In this document: positions 18,121 through 26,575 of the stretch, one piece after another | Numbering within the stretch: position 1 is the first letter of the stretch | How the letters are laid out: each line of letters starts with the position of its first letter | NCBI GenBank assembly: GCA_905478855.1 | Contig: CAJQKF010000048.1 | Span: forward strand, 1-36,530 | Source: an uncultured Gammaproteobacteria bacterium | GTDB taxonomy: Bacteria; Pseudomonadota; Gammaproteobacteria; Arenicellales; CAJQKF01 | DNA: 36,530 nt | Reading direction: 5' to 3' | Program-made: the position numbers and the translations under genes | Notes under the pieces: model-generated | What the model was told of the DNA's origin: nothing | What the model saw: the letters and a program-made list of their open reading frames with translations, nothing else | The model's database searches: none

Positions 18121-18217
18121 AAAAATTGAGTTACTGAAATGGATTATTCCAGTTTTCATGATTATATTGTCAGGGTTTTTATTATTCGTCATTCGACGCA
18201 AATACGCATCGATGTAG
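18104..18217 (+). CDS. Possible 37-aa single-pass membrane protein
   Basis: ATG 18104 to TAG 18217 overlaps the end of the transglutaminase-like gene by 17 bp. The product begins MWNLHKKIELLKW and continues with one hydrophobic helix (WIIPVFMIILSGFLLFVI, about 13-30) capped by a basic RRKYASM tail, the pattern of many small membrane regulators. Translational coupling to the upstream gene is plausible. It is too short for family recognition, so I hold this as a candidate only. Confidence 0.4.
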   Translation: MWNLHKKIELLKWIIPVFMIILSGFLLFVIRRKYASM

Positions 18218-18369
18218 TGAAACTCATGCGTTTCTTGGATTGTTGAATTATGCTTAGTGTTATATCTGATTTGAATTGATCGGGTCTAAGTAGCTTTTAA
18301 CATAAACACAATTTGTTAGTACCTACTTTGCTAGGGATTAACAATGACTGGTAAATCGAGGAGAACATT

Positions 18370-18993
18370 ATGACGCAACCTACTATTCTTGACGAAATTG
18401 TCCCAGCCGGTGAGCCTTGGTCTGCGCTTATTGAGCATGGAAATTTTCTGACCATAATCGATTTGGAAGGTCAGCAAGGTGTGGATTTCCTTTGTTACAA
18501 TGGGGATAACCCTGAAGAAAGGTACCACGCTCCAAACACATTGAAGGCCATAGAAACGCTGAAACTTTCTACAGGCCATCACTTATATTCCGATATCGCG
18601 CGACCGATTTTTACAATAACCCATGACAGCTGCAGTGGTCACGATACGATTGCCGGATGTTGCAGTGCACCGAGCAATGAAATGTTGTATGGCGTTCATA
18701 ATATTCCTGGGTGCAGAGAAAATTTTCTTTCCGCATTAAATGAGTATGGATTAGGTCGAAAGGACATCGTTCCCAATATTAATTTCTTTTGCGATGTACC
18801 TGTAGATAAAAATCAAATGGCTGATAATGTGTTTGCTTCCGGAGCTTCAAGCCCCGGTGATTATGTTAGCTTGCAGGCGAAAATGAGAGCGCTGGCAATT
18901 ATTTCAAATTGTCCGCAAATGAATAATCCCTGTAATAGTGGGAAGCCGACCGACATACGAGTGATAGTTTCAGTTGGCCCATGGCAAGATTAA
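18370..18993 (+). CDS. DUF1989 (urea carboxylase-associated) family protein
   Basis: 207 residues with the family's pattern: IVPAGEPWSALIEHGNFLTIID near the N-terminus, GQQGVDFLCYNGDNPEERYHAPNT, HDSCSGHDTIAGCCSAPSNE in the middle and VPNINFFCDVPVD towards the end. DUF1989 proteins occur next to urea/allophanate genes, and two of them form carboxyguanidine deiminase (CgdA/CgdB) in guanidine degradation. They normally come as pairs with urea carboxylase, allophanate hydrolase or a transporter. Here only one copy exists and no such partner is in the window. An AGGAG ribosome site about ten bases upstream supports ATG 18370. Confidence 0.75.
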   Translation: MTQPTILDEIVPAGEPWSALIEHGNFLTIIDLEGQQGVDFLCYNGDNPEERYHAPNTLKAIETLKLSTGHHLYSDIARPIFTITHDSCSGHDTIAGCCSAPSNEMLYGVHNIPGCRENFLSALNEYGLGRKDIVPNINFFCDVPVDKNQMADNVFASGASSPGDYVSLQAKMRALAIISNCPQMNNPCNSGKPTDIRVIVSVGPWQD

Positions 18994-19093
18994 TCTCCTG
19001 AAAGTAAGCATCGGTTATTCTAAATGACGCGAAACATACGTCTACTGTGCCGCTTATAATATAGAAAATAGATTTCATCATGAGTACTCATTT

Positions 19094-19333
19094 GTGAAGA
19101 GAATTGTATTGGGTTTTGCAGTGGGGTGGGGCGCTTTAATTACATGGTTCGTTATGGATATTTTTTCTATGGAGACCAGCATATCGCCCGGGGCATTGGC
19201 TAGTGTTGCCTACAGCCCGATTTCGGTTTTACTGCTACTGCTTATCATTCTGGGGTTTTTGATATGGTTGATTCCGGTTTTACTATGCTGGTTATTTTTC
19301 CGAAGGAGGAAGAAGTCTTCTGCCCGAGATTAG
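19094..19333 (+). CDS. Small two-helix membrane protein
   Basis: 79 residues from GTG 19094. Hydrophobic segments at about 5-24 (VLGFAVGWGALITWFVMDIF) and 42-69 (SPISVLLLLLIILGFLIWLIP and following) are separated by a short polar loop. The tail FFRRRKKSSARD is strongly basic and so cytoplasmic. There is no known family match. A five-codon frame, ATG 19080 to TGA 19097, overlaps the GTG start and could serve as a coupled leader, although no ribosome site stands out. It precedes the minus-strand glycan/PqqD operon, separated by 208 bp. Confidence 0.5.
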   Translation: MKRIVLGFAVGWGALITWFVMDIFSMETSISPGALASVAYSPISVLLLLLIILGFLIWLIPVLLCWLFFRRRKKSSARD

Positions 19334-19541
19334 CAATGTCACTTATTTAGAAAATATAGTCTGAACACTACGCGGCTACCTTTTTATCTAGCTGTGATAA
19401 CCTTAGTCGTTATAGGTGGCGTTATTGAGTAGTGCAGAGTTAAGGCTTCAGGTTCTACAGTCCGATAAACGAGCTTTGGGGGTGCAGATCTGGCGTTTAG
19501 CGATGAACGAGCTGTGTTTTAAGTCATGTTTGATCGAAAAA

Positions 19542-20492
19542 TTATGGTAAAGCAATATATTTTTCTATTTCCTGATAATATTTGGCTATCAGCGCTAGGT
19601 TAAGCGGTCTCCATCGATACTTGGGTTGATCTAAAAACAAGTCATCTCGATTAAACCATTGGTTTGCTAACAGCCGGTTTGCTTTTAAGCTCCTTGTCTG
19701 GATCGTATCTAGCGCCTCTTGAGGAATGAAAGTGGACCCATCATCTCGACCATTTTTCAGGAGATAATCCCTAATGGTGAAATAACTCTTGTCACTAATG
19801 CCCGCTCGTCTAAGCTCGCATAAAATTATTACGGATTCTATATCTAGAGTAGGGTTTGGGTTTTGCGACGGGAGTTCCAGCTTCGGCTCGCTTTCGAAGT
19901 TCAGTTCTACATCCATGATTTTTAAAAAATCTGCAAGGATATTATCGCGATATAACGAGCTCTTTTCATAAAGACGGAGATGGATTGATTCCCGAGGGAA
20001 ATCGCTGAGCCTGTTAGCAATCCCTAGATAATTGGGACTGTCGAGTGATGCAAAATCATTAGTTTCAAAATTTAAATAATCAGCTTTTACGTTTCCCTGT
20101 TTAACTCGTTGTGCGATACCGGATGCTAACATATCGGCATGATTACGCAGGTAGAATATGAAGTGGATTTTCCGAGGAAGCAAAATTTCTTGCACTATGT
20201 TCCAATCCGATTTATCGAGGTGATAGAGACCTTCGAAACTTACGATTGGAATATTATCTGTGTTTTCGAACTGTTTTTTTACCCATTCCCAGCCTGTAGT
20301 ATCATTGCGTCTGATGGCTCCGCTTCCTAAAGCGAATATGTCCATCCTATGCTTGTCAAAATCTAGGTATGAAAATCCTAGTCGATCCAGAAAGGTAGGG
20401 TTCATCTTAAGTGTTTGCTGGATATAGGTGGTACCTGTTTTATCCATTCCAATATGGATGTAGATCCGATTTGAGTCTCCATGTGAGTTCAT
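19542..20492 (-). CDS. Sulfotransferase-like protein
   Basis: 316 residues. IYIHIGMDKTGTTYIQQ (10-26) matches the PAPS-binding 5'-phosphosulfate loop (K-x-G-T-T), followed by the expected amphipathic helix. HFIFYLRNHADMLASGIAQRVKQG fits the 3'-phosphate-binding strand with Arg and Ser (the R-N-x5-S region of sulfotransferases). The family moves sulfate from PAPS to a hydroxyl or amine of a glycan, lipid or protein. It is the last gene of the operon, 17 bp after the stop of the alkaline-phosphatase-superfamily gene, so its likely acceptor is the glycan or glycopeptide made by that operon. Confidence 0.82.
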   Translation of the reverse strand: MNSHGDSNRIYIHIGMDKTGTTYIQQTLKMNPTFLDRLGFSYLDFDKHRMDIFALGSGAIRRNDTTGWEWVKKQFENTDNIPIVSFEGLYHLDKSDWNIVQEILLPRKIHFIFYLRNHADMLASGIAQRVKQGNVKADYLNFETNDFASLDSPNYLGIANRLSDFPRESIHLRLYEKSSLYRDNILADFLKIMDVELNFESEPKLELPSQNPNPTLDIESVIILCELRRAGISDKSYFTIRDYLLKNGRDDGSTFIPQEALDTIQTRSLKANRLLANQWFNRDDLFLDQPKYRWRPLNLALIAKYYQEIEKYIALP

Positions 20493-20509
20493 TAATGATT
20501 GCCTAACGT

Positions 20510-21871
20510 CTATTTTGAATTACGAATAAGCTGTTGCAGTAGTTCATGGTCTGCAATGGACTCCGGCAGAATAGAGGGCTTGTTAGTCCAGCAACGTCCG
20601 TTAGAAGTATGAGTGCCCGTTCTTTTGGGTTTGACCGGTTTATAAATAAGGCCCAAATATGTGGAACCAGCTGCATGGACTGCGGTTTTACAGTTCCACG
20701 TAAAGGTTACATCTGGCAAATTATGGTTAATATCGAGTTTATTTATGTCAGTCCAAAGTTTATATGAAAGGAATATCGGTTCGAGTCCATTCATAGAACG
20801 TAATGCTAGTAATTCCTGTATCAATTCTAATAAATAAGATTCTAGCTCTTTGCCAGGTGATATAACTCCGTTCAGGTCTCGTCCGACTACATTTGCTCGC
20901 ACGGCAAAAACTGTATCAGATACGGGTAAGGCAAAGCTCTGTTGTAGTTGTTTTTCTTGGGATGTTGAGTGAATGCTGTTCTTAAGACTCCGGTTGCGAC
21001 CGTGCGGTACTTTTTGGTTAAACCGTTGTAGCGCTATTTTTAGAAGTTGGTTATTACTATGGTTTGCTTGCATTCCTGTATTCGCGAGTATTGCGATACT
21101 TCCGTTCCAATGTTTACAAATCTTAGAAATTGATTGGTCGATTTTTCGATACGCCTTAGTTAATGGGTTATCCCTGGTGTCTTTGAGGTTGGGAGAATAA
21201 GATTGATGTTTAGGATCGTGAAAATGCCAGCAACGATGACCAGCGCAGTGCGTATCACCGTAAGAAATGGCTGCAACTTCGTAGTCTGCTTTATCTAGTT
21301 CCTCTAAAACTAGAAAAGTTTTATTATCAATTCGGTCTAGTAAGTGATTAGTAAATACATCACCGTGTTCGGCGCTATGAACAATAAAGTCGTCACACTT
21401 TCCGGAAAATGGATCTTCGCCATATGTATTCCGAATATATTCCTCAAGTTCCATAGGAGTAGTAGTGAGCTTCGTTGTTACTCGGTCATGGGGATACCAG
21501 TCCACCACTTGTCGTCCATTCTTAAGAAATAGGTGGGGTAAACGAGGAATATCAATTAGCAGTTGAAGTGTACCTTTTTCATCCAATGCGTGGAATATAG
21601 TATCTTTCGCGATTGTCTCAGGGTTTAGTTTAGTCAGCTTTCCTGTTTCACGATCATACAAGCTATAGGAATATTGTTCGTGTTGCTGAACATCCATCCC
21701 CGTATTAAGGTTAAAGCAGGAGCTAACATTAAAAAAACTGGGATCGTACGTTATCTTGGTAGTACAGCCTTGTGAAATAAATTCTGCTAAAAATGGCAGA
21801 TCACCACGCTTACAGAGTTGATCAATAAGTTCGCAGTCGGCACTATCTAGAATGATAAATAGCAAGTTCAT
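20510..21871 (-). CDS. Alkaline-phosphatase-superfamily protein with altered metal ligands
   Basis: 453 residues. FIILDSADCELIDQL (5-19) is the first metal-binding strand (Asp9), YDPSFFNVSSCFNLNTGM (42-59) is the nucleophile region, and GDTHCAGH (205-212) is the second metal site, as in phosphodiesterase/sulfatase proteins. The usual SDHGM near residues 262-268 is here LANTGMQ, so the Asp-His ligand pair is Asn264-Thr265. One metal site is probably damaged, and the enzyme may be inactive or have another role. Homologues act as phosphodiesterases, sulfatases or phosphoglycerol transferases. Its ATG overlaps the upstream SDR stop by four bases (ATGA), so it is translationally coupled. Confidence 0.7.
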   Translation of the reverse strand: MNLLFIILDSADCELIDQLCKRGDLPFLAEFISQGCTTKITYDPSFFNVSSCFNLNTGMDVQQHEQYSYSLYDRETGKLTKLNPETIAKDTIFHALDEKGTLQLLIDIPRLPHLFLKNGRQVVDWYPHDRVTTKLTTTPMELEEYIRNTYGEDPFSGKCDDFIVHSAEHGDVFTNHLLDRIDNKTFLVLEELDKADYEVAAISYGDTHCAGHRCWHFHDPKHQSYSPNLKDTRDNPLTKAYRKIDQSISKICKHWNGSIAILANTGMQANHSNNQLLKIALQRFNQKVPHGRNRSLKNSIHSTSQEKQLQQSFALPVSDTVFAVRANVVGRDLNGVISPGKELESYLLELIQELLALRSMNGLEPIFLSYKLWTDINKLDINHNLPDVTFTWNCKTAVHAAGSTYLGLIYKPVKPKRTGTHTSNGRCWTNKPSILPESIADHELLQQLIRNSK

Positions 21872-23586
21872 TTTAATTTATTAATCCCGTCTCGAGGCAC
21901 AAACCCAAGATCACGACGTGCGGCCTCGAGATCTCTAAAGCGAGTTCGATTGTCTGAAACTCCATAGTAAATCCCAAATTTAATCGAAGCTGGCGCTTCA
22001 ATGCTTTTACGAACTAGTTCAATTAAGTCTCGATGGCTCAAGTAAACTGCCGCCTCGCGGCCATTCATTGCTTGGTCATCAGGTCGCACACGGCCGAGAC
22101 GAAGACATATGACCGATAGTGGGGTTGTCTCTGCATACATGCGTGCGAGTGCTTCAACTGCTGCCTTCATAGCACCAAATGCACGGGTGGGACGAATTTC
22201 ATCTTGGTGGCTAATTATTGGTATGGAATCAGGTAATGGTGCATCGGGCGAAGTAATCATTTCAAGAATATCACCTTCAGTTTCGTAGGCTTGTTGAACA
22301 GCCCCAGAGCTAATATACACAAAACGCCGCACACCTCGTTCAATTGCTTCCTCAAATAGATTCCAGGTGCCGCGATAGTTGATATCAATTTGTCGTGACA
22401 TGTCGTTTCCATTGTAAGAAGCAAAATGCAGCACCGTATCAATTCCATTCATACAACCTTCTATTGACTCGCTATCACGAAGGTCCGCAGTCACACTATC
22501 TAGGCCAATTATTTGGCGTCGAGTTAGCGCACGAAGTGGATATTCATCTTGTATAGCACTACCGACAATACCGCCAACAACTCCCGACATTCCGGTGATC
22601 AAAATACGCTTTTGTTCATCCTCCATTATATGATTATCCTCGATGCGTGATATAAAATATTGTTTTACTTCATTTTTTAGCTTCGACTTCTCTGTATTCC
22701 AACACAAGACTCCGTTAGCCGCAGTCGTTATGTCTCGTGTAGGGTCGTAGTGGTTATTCTTAAGTATGGCGCGTCTTTTTCGATATGCTCTTTTTTTAAG
22801 CGACCCATGATTGATATGGTAGATAGCGCCTTGTACTAGGCCGATACGGCCATTACAAAGTGCTTTTGCGTGATTTGCCCAGTCGAGATATCTATTGATC
22901 AAGGCTTTTGGGAAGTCGTTACCCACCCGTTTCAGAAAACTTTCCATGCCGGTAAAACCGTAGGCGTGTAAACTGTCTCCGTCGCCTAAAATTGCGTATG
23001 GGAAAAACCGACACTGTTGCAAGAATTTTTTGGTTGCGGCCCATGCACAACCTGTAAAACCATATGGTTGCATATATTCTCGGCCGTACTTAACAAACCC
23101 TGCGGCGAAACTATCAACTTTTTCGGTAGTATTTTGGCTCATACCCTGCGTGCTTCCGAATTTGCAACCCCACTCTGGGGTCAAGTATCTAACTTCGCTA
23201 AACGGTTGCAACACGGATATATCGTCAAGTTCTCGTTTACACTCTTTGACCCACTGGTCATTTTCAAAAAAGATATCGCCATCGAGCCATGCAACATATC
23301 GGCAACTTTCTGGCAGGCTATCAAGTGCAATATTTAGCAATGCTTCTTTTTGCCACATTAAGTGCATTTCGGTCCCGTATAGGACAATATGTCGATCTGC
23401 ATCAGAGGAACTTAACTCTGGTAGTGCTCCCTCAAAAACTAATTCAACTACAAGTTGCTTCGCTCCCTGCATTTGAATTGCACGACAATACAAATGAAAT
23501 CGCTCCTTCATAAGAACATTTCGATATGGGTTGAAGAAAGCAGTAATAGCCCAGAAATCAGATACAGGTTTATTTGTTTGGCTCAT
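21868..23586 (-). CDS. Fusion of a GT-A-like glycosyltransferase and an SDR epimerase/dehydratase
   Basis: 572 residues from ATG 23586, 20 bp after the upstream stop (an in-frame ATG at 23628 would overlap that gene). Residues ~1-320 look like a GT-A glycosyltransferase: WLDGDIFFEND (DGD 102-104, nucleotide-metal site), YAILGDGDSLHAYGF (201-204) and HINHGSLKKR (~258-266). From ~327 an extended SDR begins with ILITGMSGVVGG (GxxGxxG, about 328-339) and continues DTVLHFAS and YISSGAV. The catalytic YxxxK is FGAMK (Phe470, Lys474), so the Tyr is lost and the SDR may be catalytically altered. SDRs of this class make or modify nucleotide sugars. The frame is unbroken across the junction, so the fusion is real unless the assembly is wrong. 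Confidence 0.78.
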   Translation of the reverse strand: MSQTNKPVSDFWAITAFFNPYRNVLMKERFHLYCRAIQMQGAKQLVVELVFEGALPELSSSDADRHIVLYGTEMHLMWQKEALLNIALDSLPESCRYVAWLDGDIFFENDQWVKECKRELDDISVLQPFSEVRYLTPEWGCKFGSTQGMSQNTTEKVDSFAAGFVKYGREYMQPYGFTGCAWAATKKFLQQCRFFPYAILGDGDSLHAYGFTGMESFLKRVGNDFPKALINRYLDWANHAKALCNGRIGLVQGAIYHINHGSLKKRAYRKRRAILKNNHYDPTRDITTAANGVLCWNTEKSKLKNEVKQYFISRIEDNHIMEDEQKRILITGMSGVVGGIVGSAIQDEYPLRALTRRQIIGLDSVTADLRDSESIEGCMNGIDTVLHFASYNGNDMSRQIDINYRGTWNLFEEAIERGVRRFVYISSGAVQQAYETEGDILEMITSPDAPLPDSIPIISHQDEIRPTRAFGAMKAAVEALARMYAETTPLSVICLRLGRVRPDDQAMNGREAAVYLSHRDLIELVRKSIEAPASIKFGIYYGVSDNRTRFRDLEAARRDLGFVPRDGINKLK

Positions 23587-23606
23587 TTTTCCCGAATTAA
23601 AATAGT

Positions 23607-25754
23607 CTATGCTATTACCTGATCCCATAGTTCTGTAAGTACGTATTTATGGCGTTGTATATCGGCTAAACGAGCATTGGTAAAACCACGCTCGCGCATG
23701 TCGTCAGGGTATGGCTCGGCGATGATCTTGGGGATTTCTTCTATTGCGTTATAAATATATCCGGCACCGCCTAGTTGGTCTGCAGTAGCAGGATGAATAT
23801 TGGCAATACATATCCCCATACCTGCGGCTTGAGCCTCAAAAACGGCTAAAGGCCAGCCCATGTTGCCTGACTTAAAATTAGCTGTATAAATGAGCCAATT
23901 GTGAGACTTGTACACACCTGGCATCTCCTCAGGTTCCAGTGGATCAAAAATCCTGACAGGAAAATTTCTATCGGCGTTGTATTGTGTAACCTTTTTAATT
24001 TGATGCCCCATACCGTAGAGGCTATAGCGATAACTCGGTGCTAACAAAGCAAGATCAATGAAGTCCGTAACGGCCTTTTTGGGTAAGCAAGGTTCGACGT
24101 TAAGTAGTCCTTTCTCATTTTCGTCCCGATTATCAAAACGTGCAAAATCTACTACGGGATAACAGGCTCTTATTTTTTTACTTTTCACACCTGCTAGTTT
24201 TAATGCGTCAACAGTATAGGGGAATGTACGTATACCTAGACAGTTATCGCCATTGATCGCGTCTACTGCATTTCTGGCGACTCGGGACGGTTGATATTCG
24301 CCACTTGTACCGTGCACCCGCCAGGAGGAATGCAGCACATCGTAAGAATGAGCTCGTAATGTAAATGGGACATTACATAATCGAGATAATGTTGAGACAA
24401 GTCTAGCGTTGTTGAGGTAATGGGTATGCAATATATCTGGTCGAAAAGCTTCTATAGCATGTCGTAATTTGCCATCTTCATCGACTATTTCGTCGCTCAT
24501 CGTATTACCCTTTACTTTTATAATTTCATAAGGGTATTGATTTTTAAATCGTAGATTAGAGCTTTCGAAAGAAATAACTTTTATTTCGTAATCGTGCTTG
24601 AGCGCTTCGATTTCGTTTTTTATATAGGTTTCTGAGAGTTGCGGATAGCGGGTTAGCAGAAAAAGTATTCTTGGTTTGCTAGATTCTTGATTGATGTGTC
24701 TGGGTGATTGAATAACTGGTGTCTCGGTGAGACGCTCAGTATTTAAATACCCTTTATCGACTAGTCTGAAAATTGTGCAAATGGCATCTTTCTCAATAGC
24801 CTTCACAGGCTGTTGAACTTGTGTGCTGATAGTTTGAAGAAGTTCGCGAAGTGTCTTCTTCCCGTCGCATAAACTGACAATTAAGGCTGTGGATGGATTG
24901 ATCTGCACGCGGCCCGATACATTTTCTAACTCATACTGATCCCCTACTTGGTTTAGTGTTACCCCATATCCTGCCTTTGCTGTTAAAGAGGCTATATCTA
25001 GCTGACTAAAATGGTATCGGATGATGCCTTCCCTTATCAGATGGCTGATGATATTGGCAACATCATCACGAATTTCATCTTGATCTGAGTTCTCAATACT
25101 GGCACATATTTGTGTTGCAATAGAGCACGCAGTATTATTTCCGTCTATTAAACTAAAAACTAGTGCTGCGGTGTCGTTCATTTCGGTCAATGTATTATTT
25201 TCTTTGTCGATAATGTGATATTGATTATTGCCCACCTGAATGAGGGTTGCTTTTATGGTGCAAATTAGTGGACATTTACTGCTTATAACGAGTCCATTTT
25301 TTGTTTGATTCGTGTGACGAAGATTCCCAGCTATTCGAGAAATTCGCGCAGTCTTTCCCCAGTATTTTTCCGAAAGAAAGTAGTTTCGACGTACAGCATC
25401 TAATCGATCATAATAGTCGGCGGGCGTGAGATTGTTAATAACTTCAAGCCAATTACTTTCGTTGATTAATATAATACCGTCTGGGTCGAATTCATCGGTA
25501 ATAGAAGGATCACCGAAATATATCGGAACACACATAGCGGCAAAGCTTCGAATCAACTTTTCTGTGAAATAATTGGATTCCCTGCAATTTTCAACAGCCA
25601 GATAGAACATATAACCCAGTCCTTCCTTAGTGTGTGGGCGGGGATAGTCGTGCTTAACATCATTCCAGCTCTTCTGATAGTTATGTATTAAAGAGGGTAT
25701 GCCAATTTTTGCCTGTTGCCTCAGTATTGAGTGACGTAGCTCATAACCTTCCAT
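23607..25754 (-). CDS. GT10 / PqqD / PqqD / GT4 multidomain protein (3' part of a frameshifted gene)
   Basis: 715 residues from ATG 25754. Residues ~1-145 are the donor half of a GT10 (alpha-1,3-fucosyltransferase-like) domain: YLAVENCRESNYFTEKLIR then FAAMCVPIYFGDP (71-83). Two PqqD-like winged-helix repeats follow: ~175-247 (LTEMNDTAALVFSLIDG...) and ~264-340 (VQINPSTALIVSLCDGKKT...), each with the Asn/Asp-Thr-Ala...DG core. Residues ~361-715 are a GT4 domain (RILFLLTRYPQLSETYIKNE; NMGWPLAVFEAQAAGMGICI). PqqD domains bind leader peptides, suggesting the enzyme modifies a peptide or protein. The start codon is doubtful because homology continues into the upstream open frame after a one-base shift. 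The stop is 20 bp before the GT/SDR start. Confidence 0.75.
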   Translation of the reverse strand: MEGYELRHSILRQQAKIGIPSLIHNYQKSWNDVKHDYPRPHTKEGLGYMFYLAVENCRESNYFTEKLIRSFAAMCVPIYFGDPSITDEFDPDGIILINESNWLEVINNLTPADYYDRLDAVRRNYFLSEKYWGKTARISRIAGNLRHTNQTKNGLVISSKCPLICTIKATLIQVGNNQYHIIDKENNTLTEMNDTAALVFSLIDGNNTACSIATQICASIENSDQDEIRDDVANIISHLIREGIIRYHFSQLDIASLTAKAGYGVTLNQVGDQYELENVSGRVQINPSTALIVSLCDGKKTLRELLQTISTQVQQPVKAIEKDAICTIFRLVDKGYLNTERLTETPVIQSPRHINQESSKPRILFLLTRYPQLSETYIKNEIEALKHDYEIKVISFESSNLRFKNQYPYEIIKVKGNTMSDEIVDEDGKLRHAIEAFRPDILHTHYLNNARLVSTLSRLCNVPFTLRAHSYDVLHSSWRVHGTSGEYQPSRVARNAVDAINGDNCLGIRTFPYTVDALKLAGVKSKKIRACYPVVDFARFDNRDENEKGLLNVEPCLPKKAVTDFIDLALLAPSYRYSLYGMGHQIKKVTQYNADRNFPVRIFDPLEPEEMPGVYKSHNWLIYTANFKSGNMGWPLAVFEAQAAGMGICIANIHPATADQLGGAGYIYNAIEEIPKIIAEPYPDDMRERGFTNARLADIQRHKYVLTELWDQVIA

Positions 25755-26137
25755 TCCCGAGTCTTTTTATGGCTGATGAGCCCGCCGATTCCAAATTTCT
25801 TGGTCGCGTATTCATCGAATTTTCCACTAAACCCTTTTCCTCCCTGACGATAGTCTCGGAATTGCGGCAGTACTCGCAACGGTTTGTGCCAGGATAGAAT
25901 CCCACCTGCATAGTACTTTTCAAAGTCACAAAAGTAAGAAGTAAATTTGATAGGTTCTAGATGAACCCAGATGCGTGCTTCGGGTGGGAATTGAGCACTT
26001 AGTGGACTGCGGGTGTCTTTGATGTCGATAACCAAAGAAGCATCTTTGTGATACTGGTTGAAGACAAGAGTTATGTTGTCATGAGTTTCTGTTTTGCCTG
26101 AAGGTTCGTTCCAACAAGAATTTACGCAGATAATCAT
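25721..26137 (-). pseudogene. N-terminal part of the GT10 domain, separated by a frameshift
   Basis: About 138 residues, from ATG 26137 (AAGAGG upstream; an earlier ATG at 26182 is possible). It begins MIICVNSCWNEPSG and contains ARIWVHLEPIKF, YYAGGILSWHKP and GLISHKKTREW, the family's acceptor-side half. In GT10 proteins LISHKKT-like residues continue into the GYELRH stretch, which here is in the next reading frame: after GAATGG the sequence reads AAGGTT instead of AAAGGTT. One lost A restores GAA TGG AAA GGT TAT. The two parts are therefore one gene broken by a single base, whether by mutation, by sequencing error or (unproven) by programmed shifting. Confidence 0.75.
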
Positions 26138-26182
26138 AGTGGGTAAGCCTCTTACCGATGGTTTTATTAAAAATAACAACAC

Positions 26183-26575
26183 TTTGCGACTGTTACGCTC
26201 TAACTCAGTTTCGGCTTATACGGCTGATTTAAAATCAATTGCTACATTCCTCTCCCAGGTCTGCTAAGGATTGTACCGTGACATCAGACATAGGGTATAT
26301 ACAGAGAAAATAAATATTTAATGGCAATTTGTTTATGCAATTAGTTCTTCTCGCGCATCCCTTTGAAGCACGAATTAGTCCCATGCTGAATTGCATGAGA
26401 GTAGTGATATTGTTCCTAGAATGTCAAAGCTCAACACTCTGGCATGTCATTAAGCGGTAGCTTTTCACCATTGAAAAGGTTGGTCAATTAGATATCGGGT
26501 GGTAGTTTCAATCAATCGATAAAAACAGCATAGGAAGATTTTATAATACAGAGATTCTGTGTGTGAGCATCCGGT
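26183..26575. other. 393-bp region upstream of the GT10/PqqD operon
   Basis: Likely promoter region of the minus-strand glycan operon. I found no gene. A precursor-like 18-codon frame on the minus strand (26235-26291, ending GEECSN) is present but unsupported by a ribosome site. Confidence 0.35.

Noticed and set aside
23030..23476. 148-codon plus-strand frame opposite the GT-SDR gene
   Set aside because: It is antisense to a well-supported gene and has a non-protein-like composition.
26235..26291. 18-codon minus-strand frame beginning MSDVTVQSL and ending GEECSN, upstream of the PqqD operon, as a possible RiPP precursor
   Set aside because: It is too short, has no ribosome site and no repeated core. 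Its only support is position.
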